Shown: positions 11,405 through 24,171 of the stretch, piece after piece
Position numbering within the stretch: the first letter of the stretch is position 1
Layout of the letters: each line of letters begins with the position of its first letter
Origin: Oreohelix idahoensis
Lineage: Eukaryota > Mollusca > Gastropoda > Stylommatophora > Oreohelicidae
DNA length: 64,000 bases
Assembly (NCBI GenBank): GCA_024509875.1
Contig: JAMPIV010011338.1
Span: 434,001 to 498,000 of the forward strand
Direction of reading: 5' to 3'
Translations under genes and position numbers: made by a program
Notes under the pieces: model-generated
What the model saw: the letters and a program-made list of their open reading frames with translations, nothing else
The model's database searches: none
Told to the model about the DNA's origin: nothing

Positions 11405-13190
11405 TTTAACTTACTTACTTAGTCGTTCCCCTTCTACCGTGAGGTGTAGAGGTTTGGAAGAGAGAGAGCCAGACTATCCTATCGGCTGTCTTCCTCCTGG
11501 CCTGGTTCCATTCTAGTCCTCGGTCCTTCAAAGATTGTCTAATGTTGTCCTCCCAGCGGACTTTGGGTCGTCCTGGGGGTCTGGATCCCTGACTATTTGT
11601 TTCCCATGCTTGTCGTGGTAGCCGATCTTCTCCCATTCTGCAGACATGGCCAAACCATCTTAGTTGGGACTGTTCTACTTGGGTCTGCAGGGGTGGGATT
11701 TTAGGCCTTGACGTATCGTCAGGTTGCAGACCATGTCTCTTCTTGTTACTTCAACCACCTTCCTCAGATACCTCATTTCTGAGGTTTGGATCTGGCTTTT
11801 GTGGGTTGTAGTCATTGCCCATGACTCGCATCCATATGTCAAGACTGGGACATAGGTGAAGCGGTATAAAGCCATCTTTGTTTTCTTACCAACCTCTCTC
11901 TTGCTGAGGAATCCTCGATTTATGGCCTGAAAAAGTCTCTCAGCTGCTGCTTTTCGAATGGCCAACTCTTCTTTGATGCCTCCCTTTCGGTCTATAATAG
12001 CTCCGAGGTATTTAAAGTGGTCCACCTGTTCTCCCAGCTTAATCTGATGTCTTCTTTCTTCTCGTGATATCACCATGGATTTTGTTTTAGAGATGCTTAT
12101 GACCATCCCTCTCTTCTCCAGCTCTTCCTTCCAGACTTGCAGGTTGGATTGGAGATGTGCCTCTGATTTAGCAATCAGGGCAACATCATCAGCAAATGCC
12201 AGCTCTGAAATACAGACCTGTCTCATCTTCCAGTACCCCACTGAATACTTTCTTGTTCTCTCCTTACATGCCTTGATGACATCGTCCATGAGGAGTATGA
12301 AAAGATAAGGTGACACGATATCACCTTGTCTTACACCAGTGGTGGTCCTGAACTGACTTATGGTTTGCTGTCCTCACATAATTTCTGCAAGACTTGTAGA
12401 AGCTCTGTATAGCATGAATCAGAGGTGCTGGAATGTTCTTCCTTGCCAAACAGTCCCAAAGTTTGCTCCAGGGGACCCTGTCAAACGCCTTTTCCAGATC
12501 TATGAAACAAAGATGGATCTCACTCTTATACTCAAAGGCCTTTTCACTCAGCTGTCTGAGTGTGAAGATTAGGTCTTGAGTACTTCGGTTTGCTCGGAAT
12601 CCGCAATGGACCTCATCCAATTGTGGCTCAGCTAGGCGTCGGAGTCTCTGCTCTAGGATTCTAGAGTAGATTTTACCAGGGACACTGAGAAGGGATATGC
12701 CTCTATGGTTTCCACATTGTCGATTGTCACCTTTTTGAAAATTGGTGTTATGATGGCAATCTCCCAATCCTTGGTATGGTCTTGTTGCACCACGCTGCCT
12801 GTAGGACCCTTAAGAGTAATAGCTCACCTGATGCTCCCATATACTTAACCATTTCTGGTGTTATACCATTATGCCCTGCTGCTTTGCCCATCTTGATTTT
12901 CTCCAGTGCTGCCTTCAGTTCTTCCATCTTTATGTCATCTTCACCATCATTGGTTTTCTCTTCTGTGCTAGTGGTTATCATTTCTGATGATTCACCATGC
13001 TCACCATCCAGGAGTTCTGAGAAATATTCTTTCCATCTTTCCATTACTTCCTTCGGGGCAGTAAGCAATTTGCCATGCTTGTCCTTTATAAATTTGAGAG
13101 GGCATTGTTTTTCCTTCCTCATGTTCTTTAGGGTCTTATAGAGCAATTTCTGGTTTTCTTGTGCATCTTTTTCTAGCTTTTCTCCAAATT
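11405..13190 (-). pseudogene. RTE-like LINE, 5'-truncated and frameshifted copy
   Basis: This copy is collinear with the full-length LINE at 24167-27326 and starts at codons for KTLKNMRKEKQCPLKFI. The reverse transcriptase motifs are present: FIDLEKAFDRVPWSKLW and LAFADDVALIAKSE. The ORF is broken into at least four frame segments (13146-12748, 12767-12321, 12316-11675, 11636-11415). The endonuclease domain is missing through truncation near 13190. The 3' end has the same CTAAGTAAGTAAGT tail as the other copies, with the stop codon formed by the tail. No clear target-site duplication was found. Confidence 0.85.
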
Positions 13191-13199
13191 ATTAATAAA

Positions 13200-13735
13200 T
13201 TAACATTGATATTATATTGAAGAACGCACAAAAGAAAGACAGATTTAATCAAGGATCCAGAGAACAGTTGAAAATGAACTTTATAAATTAAATGTAACTG
13301 TGATATATATAATGAAAGTGAAACAGATTTTATTTTGAAATCAATTTGATTTTGTTTGAAATTTAACTGAAGTACCAAGAAAAAAGATCTTGTATATAAA
13401 TTAAATATAAATTGTACTAACAGTCTTTATTGAATTATTTAAGTTTGGTTCAAAGTTCTTGTTGGTTAGTTAATTACCCCTAGCAGAGTCATAGTCTTAG
13501 GTTGGTCTGGAGAGGAGCACCAGAGGTAACTAGGATTGCCATTACCATCTCACCTAGTGATCTATACAGCTTGACTCTACCTTTGACTTCGATACACCAT
13601 TACTCTTTTAAGAGAATGGGGTATTTCTTGAAAGGCCAGTCTCTTATCTGGCACTATCCTGGTATCATCTGATACATCTATTTGTCCAGGATATTATCAT
13701 CATCTTATTATCGTTACCTCTCGCGACAGCACGCG
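13200..13735 (+). repeat. R2 repeat copy
   Basis: Similar in order and orientation to 52190-52690. Shared landmarks are CCCCTAGCAGAGT, ACAGCTTGAC(T/C)C.ACCTTTG, TATC(T)GG..CTATC.T.GTATCATC, TGATACA(T/C)CT.TTTGTCCAGGATAT and CCTCTCGCGACAG at the end. It has no coding potential. The element class is unknown. Confidence 0.5.
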
Positions 13736-13806
13736 AGAGGAGTACTTGGCGAGTGTTTGTTGAAGGTCCATGTTCCATGGTGAGTTAAAGGGTGTTGATT
13801 GATTGG
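13736..13806 (+). mobile_element. LINE-A 3' terminal fragment
   Basis: The TTGTTGAAGGTCCATG..CC block and the AGTTAAAGGGTGTTGATTGATTGG tail match the end of the LINE-A copy at 20580-20635. Only the last ~70 bp are present. Confidence 0.65.
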
Positions 13807-14984
13807 TTGAAAATGTCAGTTGTAAGCATGGATGAATTTCCCGTTGTAACAGTGAATCAGTAGACAGTTATTTTATAAGGTTAGCCAGGTGTTAAGCTTT
13901 GCCCCATGTGACATTAGAAAGGGCTGTTGTGACCCAGTAGGGCGTTTGATTGGTGAGTACGTTTGAACAAACGATTTTGTGGTATTCAAAGAATGAATCG
14001 TCACCATAATTCTCTATCCCTTCTCAATCATTTTTACTCTGCCTGTGAGCTAGGACTCGCGGAATAATCTAGTCTTACGGCAGTTAGAGCATTTAGCCGT
14101 TGTGAAGGTGTCAGACTGTTTTCTCGACAGCGACTTCATTGATAATTATGCTATATTGCTCAAGTCCAGACCTTTCGTCTATATTGTTTGCCAAGTACTG
14201 TTAACATCCACTCGTATCAGCTAAACATGAGTTCCGACGTTCTGAAGCCTTTTGGAGGAGAACGGAATGCAGTTTTATCGACAGGTACAATAAAATGTGG
14301 CACGATATGTTTTGGAGACGAGAAGTATTTAGATGTTCTTGCCAACTGCTTAAACAGCTTGTGATTGTTAGCTTGGCCCAGAGTGTTCGCGGAAAACAAC
14401 TATACAAGATTCGGATATTATTGGTTCAAATTGTGGTCTAAGCATCGACCACGAGGAGTATAAAGGAATACTCCAAACGAGAGAAGTCGCTTTTTCTGAC
14501 AGAATTCATCATCTCATCTCATCTCATAATCGGAACCTCTTCTACCCCGTGAAACGAGGTGTAGAGGGTACCCAAGTGCACAAGGCCCATGGGTGGACAT
14601 GTAATCGAAGTGACTTGGCAAACAGGTGATTAGCCCATTGTGCCTGACAGAATTCCTGAGATTGAATTTCAGGACAGATCAGAGCAACAGTTAAACCTTT
14701 TTGAGTTTTAGACGAAGGCATTCTGTTTTTTTTTTTTGGGGGGGGGGGGGGGGGAACAGCATTACATCTGGAGCCTAAATCTGATAACTTTCGTTACCCT
14801 GAGGCTCTGTGTGATAAGTTTATTGTTGTCCTAAATATTTGACGGACAGTGGTTACTGACTAACAAGAAGCAAAGGGACAGCGCCACTAGAATGTCAGAC
14901 TAGACTGATCTGCTAAGACTATACTTTTTACCCGCCTCCCACACACATACGCATGCAGGGTCTAATGATTAACAGTGACAGTAT
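13807..14984. other. Unassigned, with a LINE-like leader fragment and G/T homopolymers
   Basis: No gene is seen. At about 14506-14650, (ATCTC)n is followed by a segment that ends GCAAACAGGTGATTAGCCCA. This resembles the 5' leader of the RTE-like LINE near 27210 and may be a related leader or solo fragment. A TTTTTTTTTGGGGGGGG homopolymer junction lies at about 14729-14753. Confidence 0.4.
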
Positions 14985-15205
14985 TAGACTGGGGGTAATC
15001 TCAAATGGTGCGTCCTATTGACTAAGCAGTTAGAGCCTTTCCTCTCGCGGCACGGTACCATAGATAGTTCCGGGATCGAACTAGGTAGTGTCACGCTCCA
15101 ATCATCCCAGCTGTAAAGCGGTACCTGATTCTGCTCTTGAGTTAGGGAAGGCTAAGGCATCGAGGAAGGGTGGCTGGTCACCCCTTATCATAAAGCTGGA
15201 GTTAG
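14985..15205 (+). mobile_element. Possible SINE (degraded, Meta/tRNA-like)
   Basis: A tRNA-like head with ACTAAGCAGTTAGAGC (A-box-like) and TTCCGGGATCGAAC (B-box-like) is followed by GCGGTACCTGATTCTGCTC and AGGGAAGGCTAAGGC. The latter resemble the central GGGTACC...CTGGGAAGGTTAAGGC part of the SINE at 47136-47419. It is diverged and its boundaries are uncertain. Confidence 0.4.
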
Positions 15206-15431
15206 TATGGTAAAGCATCTAACACTTCACTCTACGGCAGTTTCTGCTATGAGCCTACCTTTACCTGTTAATCTCAAAGGAATATCCCTCACTAATTCTG
15301 AAAATAAGGAGCAATATTCTCGAGTATGCAGAATGTCAGACTGGCCTGCATGCCCAATTCTAAACCCTTTGAAAATAATGTTCATTTGTTCGTTCGCCCA
15401 TAAAGTCTGACCACTGTTGTCGGTCGTTGCT

Positions 15432-15860
15432 AATGTAGCAATGAGATCTCGGTATTTAGCGAGACCTGAGTTATAAATAGATTTCAGTTATATTACATGT
15501 ATCCTTTTTCTGATTTTTTTTTTTTTTTTTTTTAGAGGCGATCGGTGTTATGAAATTGCATGATTTGATTTAAAGCCAAGGCTTTCCGGGAGTTGGTCGA
15601 ATATTTGCTTTGGGATCTGCGAAGTGACTTGTTATTTGATCATGATGCTAAGTAGCAACGAGATGTCAGTATCCAGCGAGACCTGAGTTATAATTAGATT
15701 TCCGGTAGGCCTACAATAAAATGCTTCAGTTTTTTCAGATTTTTTAAAATTCAGAGGTGATCGATATTATGGTTTTTCGTGATTTTTTTTTTAAGCCAAA
15801 GCTTTCAGGGTGATCGAATATTTGCTTTGGGATCAGAGAAATGACTTGTTATTTGATCAG
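15432..15860 (+). repeat. ~215-bp tandem duplication
   Basis: About 15432-15650 and 15651-15860 share AGCGAGACCTGAGTTATAA, a T-rich tract, CATGATTTG/CGTGATTT..AAGCCAA.GCTTTC, GTCGAATATTTGCTTTGGGATC and GACTTGTTATTTGATCA. After the second copy, one frame reads DLLFDQDANRAAESDMDIEQ. This is reminiscent of acidic transposase N-termini, but it is short and not diagnostic. Confidence 0.65.
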
Positions 15861-17639
15861 GATGCTAACCGTGCGGCCGAATCAGATATGGATATTGAAC
15901 AAGGGCCCGATTTAGACTGTAACACTGACGAATCTAGTGAAAGAAGTAATGGTGTTGCTGATAGATCAAACGAAGGAAGCTGGTGAACAAGGCGCACTCC
16001 AGTTGAAATTTGTGACAATAAGAATTCAAACGTGTAATTACTTAAGATATTGTGATAAAAACGTTTAACGAAGCAGCAAATTTATATCTGAAGGATATCA
16101 GTATCTGGCAATAAGGGCAGGGGAGGGGGAACAACACTGACCGGTTTCATAGATCTTTTTTTTTTTTTTTTTTTTGACTGGAATATAAGCCGGGAGAACG
16201 TTTTTTAAGGTCCAAAATGGAAAGAAAATATTCTATTTACACTCGAGTATAGACGGTAATTGCTTGCCCTTAGGCATACATCTAACAAGGCCCACCTCTG
16301 TTTAAACTGTATTTCACAGTCTCTGGCGGTAATATAACTAAAATCTTATTTTAAAATGACTGGTAAAATCTCAAAGCAGAAGCAATTCTTCCGTCTTCCT
16401 TGAAAATTACCCCAATGTTTGGTGCTTAAATGTGGAAGGTTCAACAAGCATTGGTTCAAATCAAGGCGCAAACCAAAGTTGAAACTAAAGCTGACAAGTC
16501 AAATTCAGATAACTTCAACAAGATCCAAATTCCAAAGATAAATACTCATGGACTAAATGCAATTTCATGGACAAAAGATAATTCATGTAGCGTAAAGTTT
16601 AAACAGTTATTTTATAGTAATTGCTTTCGATTTTGATAAACTGAAGAAAAATTTCACATAAGCATTGTCCTGTGATGCAAGGATCATTATTTCAAATACA
16701 AAGGAAGGAAAACCTATAATCTTGATAAATATTCTAACATAGATTTCCATTTCATTTGATTTAACAGTTTTAATTGACATTGTTACTTTTTCCCCATTGT
16801 GAAACCAGACACTTTATGTGAAGAATAAATATTATTGTCTATTCGTAAAATATAAAATAAAGAGTCTTGAGTTGTTACAGTTGGCGCTGTGCATCACGTT
16901 TCCTTCTATCTTGAGTTGTTACAGTTGGCGCTGTGCATCACGTTTCCTTCTATCTTCCTTTTTAGTCATTTCTGACTATAGGAGCGTACCACTGAAAAAA
17001 TGTCTCGGTGGCAGGAGGTTGGGACACTCGAATAAAGAGGTCAAGCTGTTGTCCATGCAGCATGCCTCTGCAGGTGAGATCAGAGGAACAGCGCAGCCGT
17101 TACTGTCTGACACTGAGAACTTAAATATGCTATTCCTCATGTCATTATGATTATGATTCTATACCTCATGTACATTTGATCTAATAAAAGCGCTCATTCC
17201 ACGAGGGTCGGATCTTGGAAAGTAATTAGCCACACTATATATCCTAATTATGACCTAAGCAGAAGTTGAACGGGATATTTTTCATAAATTAAACATAAAA
17301 TATATATTTTGTAAACATGCTAGTACAGTATCATGATTTCTTGTTACCATAATTTTCACCCTTTCTGTAGAAAAAACAGTAATATGAACACAAACGTGTT
17401 TTGAAACATTAATAATTACATTTTCAGTATTAACAGCAGGGATTTAAAGTAGTGAGTTCATATGAGTTGTCACAAATTTATTATAATACTTTAATTGTTG
17501 ACCTGATAATCTAACACACTGGATTTGTTAAAATATACCTGCAACACTAGAATAAAGATGTATGTGACTTGTAATGGAAAACAGTCTACAGTAATCTGAC
17601 AGCCTATTGTAACCTGCTAGCTGCTCTGTGATTTGTTAG
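15861..17639. other. No gene recognised; includes a 45-bp tandem duplication
   Basis: The only clear structure is a near-exact tandem duplication of a ~45-bp unit (TCTTGAGTTGTTACAGTTGG and following) at about 16864-16954. Short ORFs at 16430 and 16818 show no known motif, and the second is partly created by the duplication. Confidence 0.45.
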
Positions 17640-19985
17640 CTAAAAACCTGCATTAGACTGTCTGACTTTACTTACACAGCTTACTCTTTCGTCCCCCGCC
17701 TCTTTTCTTTTAACAGGAGCTAACACAGTGTTTACAAACGTCGTGACCTGACAGTCATAACAGGAAAGCAAATCAGGTTTATTTACCTCGTCCACTCACG
17801 CGAGCTTCATCTGTCAATCATAATACCTCTCAGACAGCACGTGAGGGAGACGAAACACAGACCCTTTTAAAGTTTTACTCAGGGAAAGTTTATAATCCCC
17901 TGTGCTCTTTGATCTCGAGACACGGGCATTTTAAAAAGTAACCCGTTAGCCGTAAATAAAGCCTCTGATGTCGGTCAACAGCGCCAGACGAGAGATTCTG
18001 GTAGCCGAATCGTAAGCTTTCATCTTGAGAGCTAGTCTCTGAATTTTTCGTTCAACACAGTAGCATGAAATTAACAACATTAGAGATCAGAGCAATCTAA
18101 TGATATATACGATATACTGCTGTTTTCTTAACCCAACTATCAGAAGTCAGTCAGAATTTTGAATATTCTAGCGCGCAGTCCTAGAACCCATTCTTGTGGA
18201 TATGGTGTATTATTGATTCGTGGATATTTTCATTCTGAATTTTCTGGTAAAAGGATAATAGTGCTAATGATTTAAAAAGTGATAGCTTAACATTTATTCT
18301 TCACTTAGATTTTTCTCGCTAGTAAAACGAGTGAAATAAAGTAACGCGTAGCGATTTCATACCAGATATTCAATTAAAATGTTAAATCATGCCACCCGCT
18401 ACCCACATCCCTTAGACAGTAATTAGGAACAGTGTAGGTAGACGCGACACTTAATCTCTACAGGAGAGAGATAAACCCGACGGTTTAGCTGACCAGACTT
18501 ATAGGCATTAAAGCGACTGATAGTGGGAGTATAGAAATACACGTTATATTTCATTTTGTATATTTGTTATTATAGTGCCTATTATTTTAATACCATACGA
18601 CAAAACTAACAGAAGCCGACAATTTAATAGCATTTAATGACAGGCGATCATTGTTTAGGGAGCGCGTATGGAGAAATTAAATAATAATTAACACTGTACG
18701 CTGACCGCCGGCGCGAACAGGGGCGGGCGAGTTAACATAACTCAGCCCGACCGAACTCAGCCGCCAGCGACGTCTGCTAGCGTGTAGGCGTAAGGAAACA
18801 CCGTGTGCCTTTTAAACCTAGTCAGGACTGACGGAGGGGAGAAGAGATCGTCTTGTCCCCGTCTGTGTGTATATATAGTAGTAGCATTTTTTCCATAAAT
18901 GTTTTCTTGTATTCTTCGCAGACCTGATCACAAGGGCGTCCAGCGGTCTTCTTCTGTTTGTTACTTTTCTCCTGTACTTGGCTTATGTGTTACCAATTTC
19001 ATTTAGAAACGTTCACTCGCTAAATGGTATTTGAGAACAATAAAATTTAACCACTGGGCTTACCAAATCTAGATTTATATTTTTACCAGCCACAGCGGTG
19101 TACATATAACATTATTATTGGTCCCGACTCCAGACAGTCGTAATTCCAGTGGAGTATCTCCCTAGATACATACGCTGTGCAGAATCGGCGCTCTAACACA
19201 GAGTTGGTCGATAGAAGAAAAGTTTTTTTAGCAACCAGATGTTTCCCAATACTGGAAGTATTTTCCCCGTGAAAGGGTGAACCTCAAGAACTCTCACAGT
19301 TTTAACTATTTGCTGTAAAACTTATATCCAGGAGAAGCACCATATTAGACGTTCACCTCACTAGTTAGTTCTGGGGCCAATTTGGATCTGCGACAACTGG
19401 GGTGACAGAATAGTGTGAGAGTGGCCACTGTTTGAGAGAGTGTGTGAGTATTTTCCTTGTTTGCTGGAAACTATCCATATATCTGTTTTGTCAAATTTTT
19501 GTTTACTGGGTCTCATAGAGTACCAATACTGTTCATTCTGTAACAGAGTGCTAACCTTCAACCTTTGGCTAAATAATTTTGGGTTTTTTTTCTCGATTCG
19601 GGGAGGGTACACTTTTTCAGCTTTATTTCATATGCATGTAAATGACTCTTTGATCTTTTCCTTTAGATATTTTGATGTTGACGAGTTTAAATGATATTAA
19701 ACTACAAAGAAACTACCTTTGTGTGTTGGTCAGACCCATACCCATTTATCCGTAGTTTTTCACGTTTGTGTGTCTTGTTGTCACATAGCTGTGTGTGTGT
19801 AGTGTAACTTATCTTTTCTTGATAGGGAGGCAAAGGCTGTCTGGTAATAAAGTACAGTCTTACGGATAGGCTGGAGGAGATAACCTAATCACTCCAGAGA
19901 CATATCTTTCCCTCAATCTACCACCTGTGAAATCTATTTTCTATACCTTTGCTCGCGAATCTGTCGACATCCACTCTACTTAGAC
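17640..19985 (-). repeat. R1 long repeat, second ~2.35 kb copy
   Basis: Collinear with 6690-9058 but clearly diverged. Its right part (about 19690-19960) also matches the inverted arms at 57380-57930 and 61855-62240: TGTTGGTCAG, TAGTTTTTCA..T.TGTG.GTCT, TTGTCAC, TGTGTGTGTGT and ATCT..CCATCAATC blocks in that order. It is non-coding. LINE-A follows immediately. Confidence 0.5.
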
Positions 19986-20636
19986 GGGCCAAATAAAACA
20001 ATTTACCTTCCGTACGATAATGCAGAATCGTACACATATCTTGGAAGTAATATAGTTAAAGTTGGAGGGACAGACAGTGATATCAAAATAAGAATACAAA
20101 AAGCAAGAGGAGCTTTCATTGCATTGGGAAACATATGGAGAACAAGAGAAATCAAGTCCAACACGAAAATAAGAATCTTCAACTCATATGTGAAGTCCGT
20201 CCTATTGTATGGCTCTGAGACATGGAGAACAACAAAAACAACAACCAAAAAGCTACAGACTTTTATAAACGGGTGCTTGCGTAGAATAGAAGGACTGAAA
20301 TGGTACGACAAAGTCACAAATGTGGAATTGATGACAAGAACCAGACAAGTGCCAGTGGAACGAGAGTTGAGAGGAAGACGCTGGCGAAGGACACACATTG
20401 AGGAAACCTGTTGATAGCATTACAAGGCAGTCCTTGTTCTGGAATCCACAGGGAAAGAGAGGCAGAGGTAGACAAAGAAACACATGGAGAAGAGAACTGG
20501 AAACAGAGGTGAAAATGATGAGGAAAACATGGAAAGAACTTGAGCTGATGGCACAGGACAGGAAGACTTGGCATGTGTTTGTTGAAGGCCTATGCTCCTT
20601 GGGGAGCTAAAGGGTATTGATTGATTGATTGACTAG
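19986..20636 (+). pseudogene. LINE-A, best copy of the ORF2 C-terminus and 3' end
   Basis: One frame encodes YTYLGSNIVKVGGTDSDIK, then [38 protein letters not shown] and RQVPVERELRGRRWRR. After a frameshift near 20395 it continues KPVDSITRQSLFWNPQGKRG, RNTWRRELETEV and WHVFVEGLCSLGS. This is the region after the reverse transcriptase palm in a non-LTR retrotransposon with an RTE/L2-like C-terminus. The catalytic palm and endonuclease are missing through 5' truncation. The 3' end is GGGAGCTAAAGGG followed by a (TATTGATTGATTGAT) tail. It serves as the reference for the other LINE-A fragments. Confidence 0.85.
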
Positions 20637-22222
20637 AATACTATCAGTTTCATTGGATGACATTAAAGATTTCTTCTTATCTTTTTGAGTTATCTTTTAG
20701 TCACGGTTATCAATTTAATACTGAAGTTTTAAATACAAAAGATAATGATGAAGCATATACATAAGTTCTCAAGTGACATAACTATAAGTTAGCTCATCAT
20801 CAACATTTGTACCAATATGAGAACAGAAGTCCTTCAGGATTTACCAAACAAGATCATGCAGAGCAAGAAACAGGAACAAAGAATGACATTGATTAGATAT
20901 ACATTTTTAAAGTTTACCTTTGGTGTAACTCATCTTGAACCGATATGGAACCTACAGAGAAATAGGAGGAGACACAGCCACAAAAGTAGGATTAAGGATA
21001 CGTCTGCGGACGGAGAAAATGGAAGATTACTGCACGTTTCCTTATCATCATCCTAACTTATTCCTAAACTTACACGTCAGGTGAGGGAAAAATTTTGAGA
21101 TAATGTAAATCATCAGTTCTATTTATTGATTTATCTATCTTTCTTTTGGTTTTTCATGTTAGTTTTTGAAGGGCGGAGGCGGCGATAAAACCTTACGCAA
21201 GTTATTCCATATTTTCTGAAGCCTGCAGAAGTTGCCTTCTCTATTATCTTCTGTCCGGAATTACATTCATCCTTCTAGGAGCCAAAGCGTATCTCAGAAG
21301 CATTACTGGAGATATTATTGACTTCTCAACATATTTATTATCTTATTTAACATAAACGAAACCAAAGGTCTTCTTTTATTAGGACGTGCGCCCAAAGGTC
21401 CGTAGGATATTACCGAAGGACCCTGTGTCTAGGTTGAACACCTTGCCAAAACGAAAAAAATGTTATTTTAAGAAAATAATTATCTTATTTTTGTACGAAA
21501 TCCACATCTAAACATCCGTATCGCCCATCTATTAGAGAACCACTAGGAACTACACGCGAACAAAGAATGATTACATTTCGAATGTTTAGGAACGTAGAAA
21601 TAATGACTCATTATTGCATGCGTTTATGAGTGCTTCTGCATTTGCGAAGACTTACATGTAGCAGACGTACGCTTTCAGTTGTGGGGGTCAGTGTTGACAA
21701 AGATAAAGACAACGCGAGACACTCATACATTGCAACATCAGGTAACTAGAATAAAGCGAAACTTGTCCTAATTGAAGTCATGCTGAAAAAAAAAGAGAGT
21801 TAAAAAGATAGTGAAGTCTGAAATATAAAGCTGACCTCGGCAAAGAAACTTTATTGAAATAAATCAAGCTGACGTGGGCAAAGAAAAAGTTAAACTTACC
21901 CGGTACATATTGCGGGTGCAGATGAAAGAAAAAAAAAGTGTGTGGAAGGGGGAGGAGAGTTTAAGAAATGTAACAACACGCAAAAAAAAAAAAAAAAAAA
22001 AAAGGAGCGAGTGAGGATCGTTTCTTTCATAAATGATGCCGGAACAAAATAGATCTTGTAACCTCCATCCTCATGGTCTACTTCTATCCGCAATAGTTAA
22101 CAACATCCTCGTGGACGACATATTAGTACAGGTATTATAATCGCAGGTGAAATATTGGATAATTGTGATACCCTTTAACTGATTTAAAACTGATTGTATG
22201 GTAATTTCCTATCTTTCGTACC
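20637..22222. other. No gene recognised
   Basis: I see no coding sequence with motif support and no repeat boundaries. A long A run lies at 21982-22002. The 20817 and 21896 ORFs are low-complexity or unsupported. Confidence 0.4.
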
Positions 22223-23649
<1,427 letters not shown>

Positions 23650-24154
23650 GCTGGCAGCAGAGCCGGATTAACGTAGTAGCAAAAGTAGCATATGCTACGG
23701 GCCCCGCGCTTTTAGGGGCCCCGCGCCAATAAATATGTACATAATTTTTTGGTCATCTTCTAATACGAGCGTTAAACCAATGATCTTGTGATTTATGCCA
23801 TCTTTAGCGCCTTTTCATTTGGTGTCACGAAATTGTGAGAGAAAGAGCATAAGAGGGTGACTTAGTGTGACTCTTCATTATTTTTATCTTAACTGTTTGC
23901 GGACGGAAGCCATTTAAGTTGCGTTGAAAATTTGGTCACGTTTGGACGGAAGCCACTTTTTTGGCTCTAGGCGACTGCCCCTCTAATTTTGTTTCGTTCT
24001 TTGTTAAATGAATTTGCATTAACAATAAAAACTAGAATTTAGGAAACGGAAACTTCCTGTTTTAATTGAGGTATACGGCGTGCTCGCACTCTCTTTCGAT
24101 CTTGATTAAAATTTCTTGATTTGTAAGGTTAGAAAACTCAAAAAATGAGCAGTA

Positions 24155-24166
24155 GACACAGAGATA
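24155..24166. repeat. Target-site duplication of RTE-like LINE (left copy)
   Basis: GACACAGAGATA occurs here and at 27327-27338, flanking the LINE exactly. It lies in codons 4-8 of the hAT transposase, so the LINE inserted into that gene. Confidence 0.93.
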
Positions 24167-24171
24167 CTTAC

